Below, piece after piece: positions 7,536-8,072 of a stretch of DNA of 8,072 bases (position 1 is its first letter; each line of letters begins with the position of its first letter). The stretch is from Acidobacteriaceae bacterium (GTDB lineage Bacteria; Acidobacteriota; Terriglobia; Terriglobales; Acidobacteriaceae), in contig PLKU01000309.1 in NCBI GenBank assembly GCA_003140705.1, forward strand, positions 1 through 8,072, written 5' to 3'. The notes beneath the pieces are model-generated. The model made no database searches. It had not been told where the DNA came from and saw only the letters and a program-made list of their open reading frames with translations. The translations under genes and the position numbers were made by a program.

Positions 7536-8072
7536 CGGCGACGCGGCTGACTGGTCAATTCAAGGGGTCCTGGTGGTCAATGCTGCGCGGCGCAATCCTA
7601 TGCAGCGCCGCGTTTGCCGTGTCCAACCATGCAAAGGACTCCGCACAACAGCCCGCACCATCGCAGGACGCTGCGCCTAGAGTCCACTATACGGACATTC
7701 GCAAGGCCGCCGGAATCACATTCATTCAGGACTCTACGCAAACCGAGCAGAAGTATTACCTGGAAACCATGGGGACCGGTGTCGGATGGATCGACTACGA
7801 CCAGGACGGACTGATGGACCTGTATTTTGTCCAGTCGGGCGCTACTGACATTTACAAGCCAACCACGCCATTGCGCTCCGCGCTTTACCACAACAATGGG
7901 GATGGAACTTTCACCGACGTAACGGAAAAAGCAGGCGTGGGAGGCGAGGGCCACTATGGCCAAGGTGTCGCTGTCGGCGACTACGATAATGACGGGTATC
8001 CCGACCTGTACGTAACCGGCTATGGACGCGCCATCCTGTACCACAACAATGGCGACGGAACGTTTACCGACG
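7532..8072 (+). CDS. Exported CRTAC1-like FG-GAP/VCBS repeat protein, 3' end outside window
   Basis: The reading frame opens at ATG 7532, overlapping the previous TGA as ATGA, and runs without a stop for 180 codons to the window edge. Residues about 17-34 ([13 protein letters not shown], then SNHA) form a Sec signal peptide. ATG 7580 (residue 17) is an alternative start, with AAGGGG 12 bases and GGTGG 3 bases upstream. The mature part begins with [14 protein letters not shown], the usual opening of CRTAC1-type proteins. Two Ca2+-loop motifs follow, D88-Y-D-Q-D-G with D96 and D150-Y-D-N-D-G with D158, each followed by a strand of the type [14 protein letters not shown]. These are the first blades of a FG-GAP propeller. 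Family members usually run 500 or more residues and often end in an ASPIC/UnbV domain; whether this one does lies outside the window. It is shorter in its N-terminal region than the first operon gene, lacking the extra domain before the propeller. Predicted exported binding protein of unknown ligand. Confidence 0.88.
   Translation, partial: MTATRLTGQFKGSWWSMLRGAILCSAAFAVSNHAKDSAQQPAPSQDAAPRVHYTDIRKAAGITFIQDSTQTEQKYYLETMGTGVGWIDYDQDGLMDLYFVQSGATDIYKPTTPLRSALYHNNGDGTFTDVTEKAGVGGEGHYGQGVAVGDYDNDGYPDLYVTGYGRAILYHNNGDGTFTD
7886..8072 (+). repeat. Coding tandem repeat of FG-GAP blades (units 7886-7919 and 8039-8072)
   Basis: Two 34-base segments 153 bases apart encode the same peptide [11 protein letters not shown]. 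They differ at four bases, all third-codon positions and all synonymous (GGG/GGC, GAT/GAC, ACT/ACG, TTC/TTT). This is the blade repeat of the propeller seen at DNA level, and the second copy is cut by the window edge. Selection on the protein, not recent DNA duplication, is the simplest reading. Confidence 0.7.

Noticed and set aside
7532..7618. Lipoprotein signal in the last gene because of a Cys in ILCSAA
   Set aside because: The residue before the Cys is Leu, not Gly/Ala/Ser, so the lipobox is not met; a signal peptidase I site (AFA or NHA) fits better.
7598..8044. Minus-strand open frame of 148 codons at the right end
   Set aside because: Antisense to the exported FG-GAP gene, which has a signal peptide, repeats and an ATGA junction; the VVV-rich composition again mirrors Asp/Asn codons.

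Overview
The window (about 58-60% G+C by eye) looks like a chromosomal stretch from a soil-type Acidobacteriota or a similar large-genome, non-model Gram-negative bacterium. This is an inference from the gene content: tandem exported proteins of the CRTAC1 / FG-GAP / ASPIC-UnbV type next to large TPR proteins, a combination common in Solibacter-like Acidobacteriota and in Planctomycetota. No RNA gene, mobile element, CRISPR array or recombinase is visible, so there is no sign of recent transfer.

Layout. Positions 1-879 hold the 3' part of an unrecognised gene whose frame is open to the left edge. A 255-base intergenic region (880-1134) follows, with two inverted repeats and a plausible sigma70-type promoter. 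From 1135 to the right edge three genes are packed on the + strand, joined by two identical ATGA stop/start overlaps, and form one translationally coupled operon. (1) A 1278-residue protein has a Tat-like signal, a domain of unknown fold, a putative seven-bladed FG-GAP/VCBS propeller, an ASPIC/UnbV domain, a thioredoxin-fold domain that has lost both active-site cysteines, and seven C-terminal TPRs. (2) An 855-residue exported protein consists almost entirely of about 20 TPRs in two blocks. (3) A second exported FG-GAP/CRTAC1 protein is cut by the window end.

Working picture (inference). All three products carry export signals and are built from Ca2+-binding propeller and/or TPR scaffold modules. 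The first gene fuses in one chain the two module types that the second and third genes carry separately. They probably form, or assemble on, a periplasmic or cell-surface protein-protein (or protein-glycan) binding complex. No catalytic residue set is visible in any of them. The biological role of such bacterial clusters is, to my knowledge, not established, and the operon is the most interesting content of the window.
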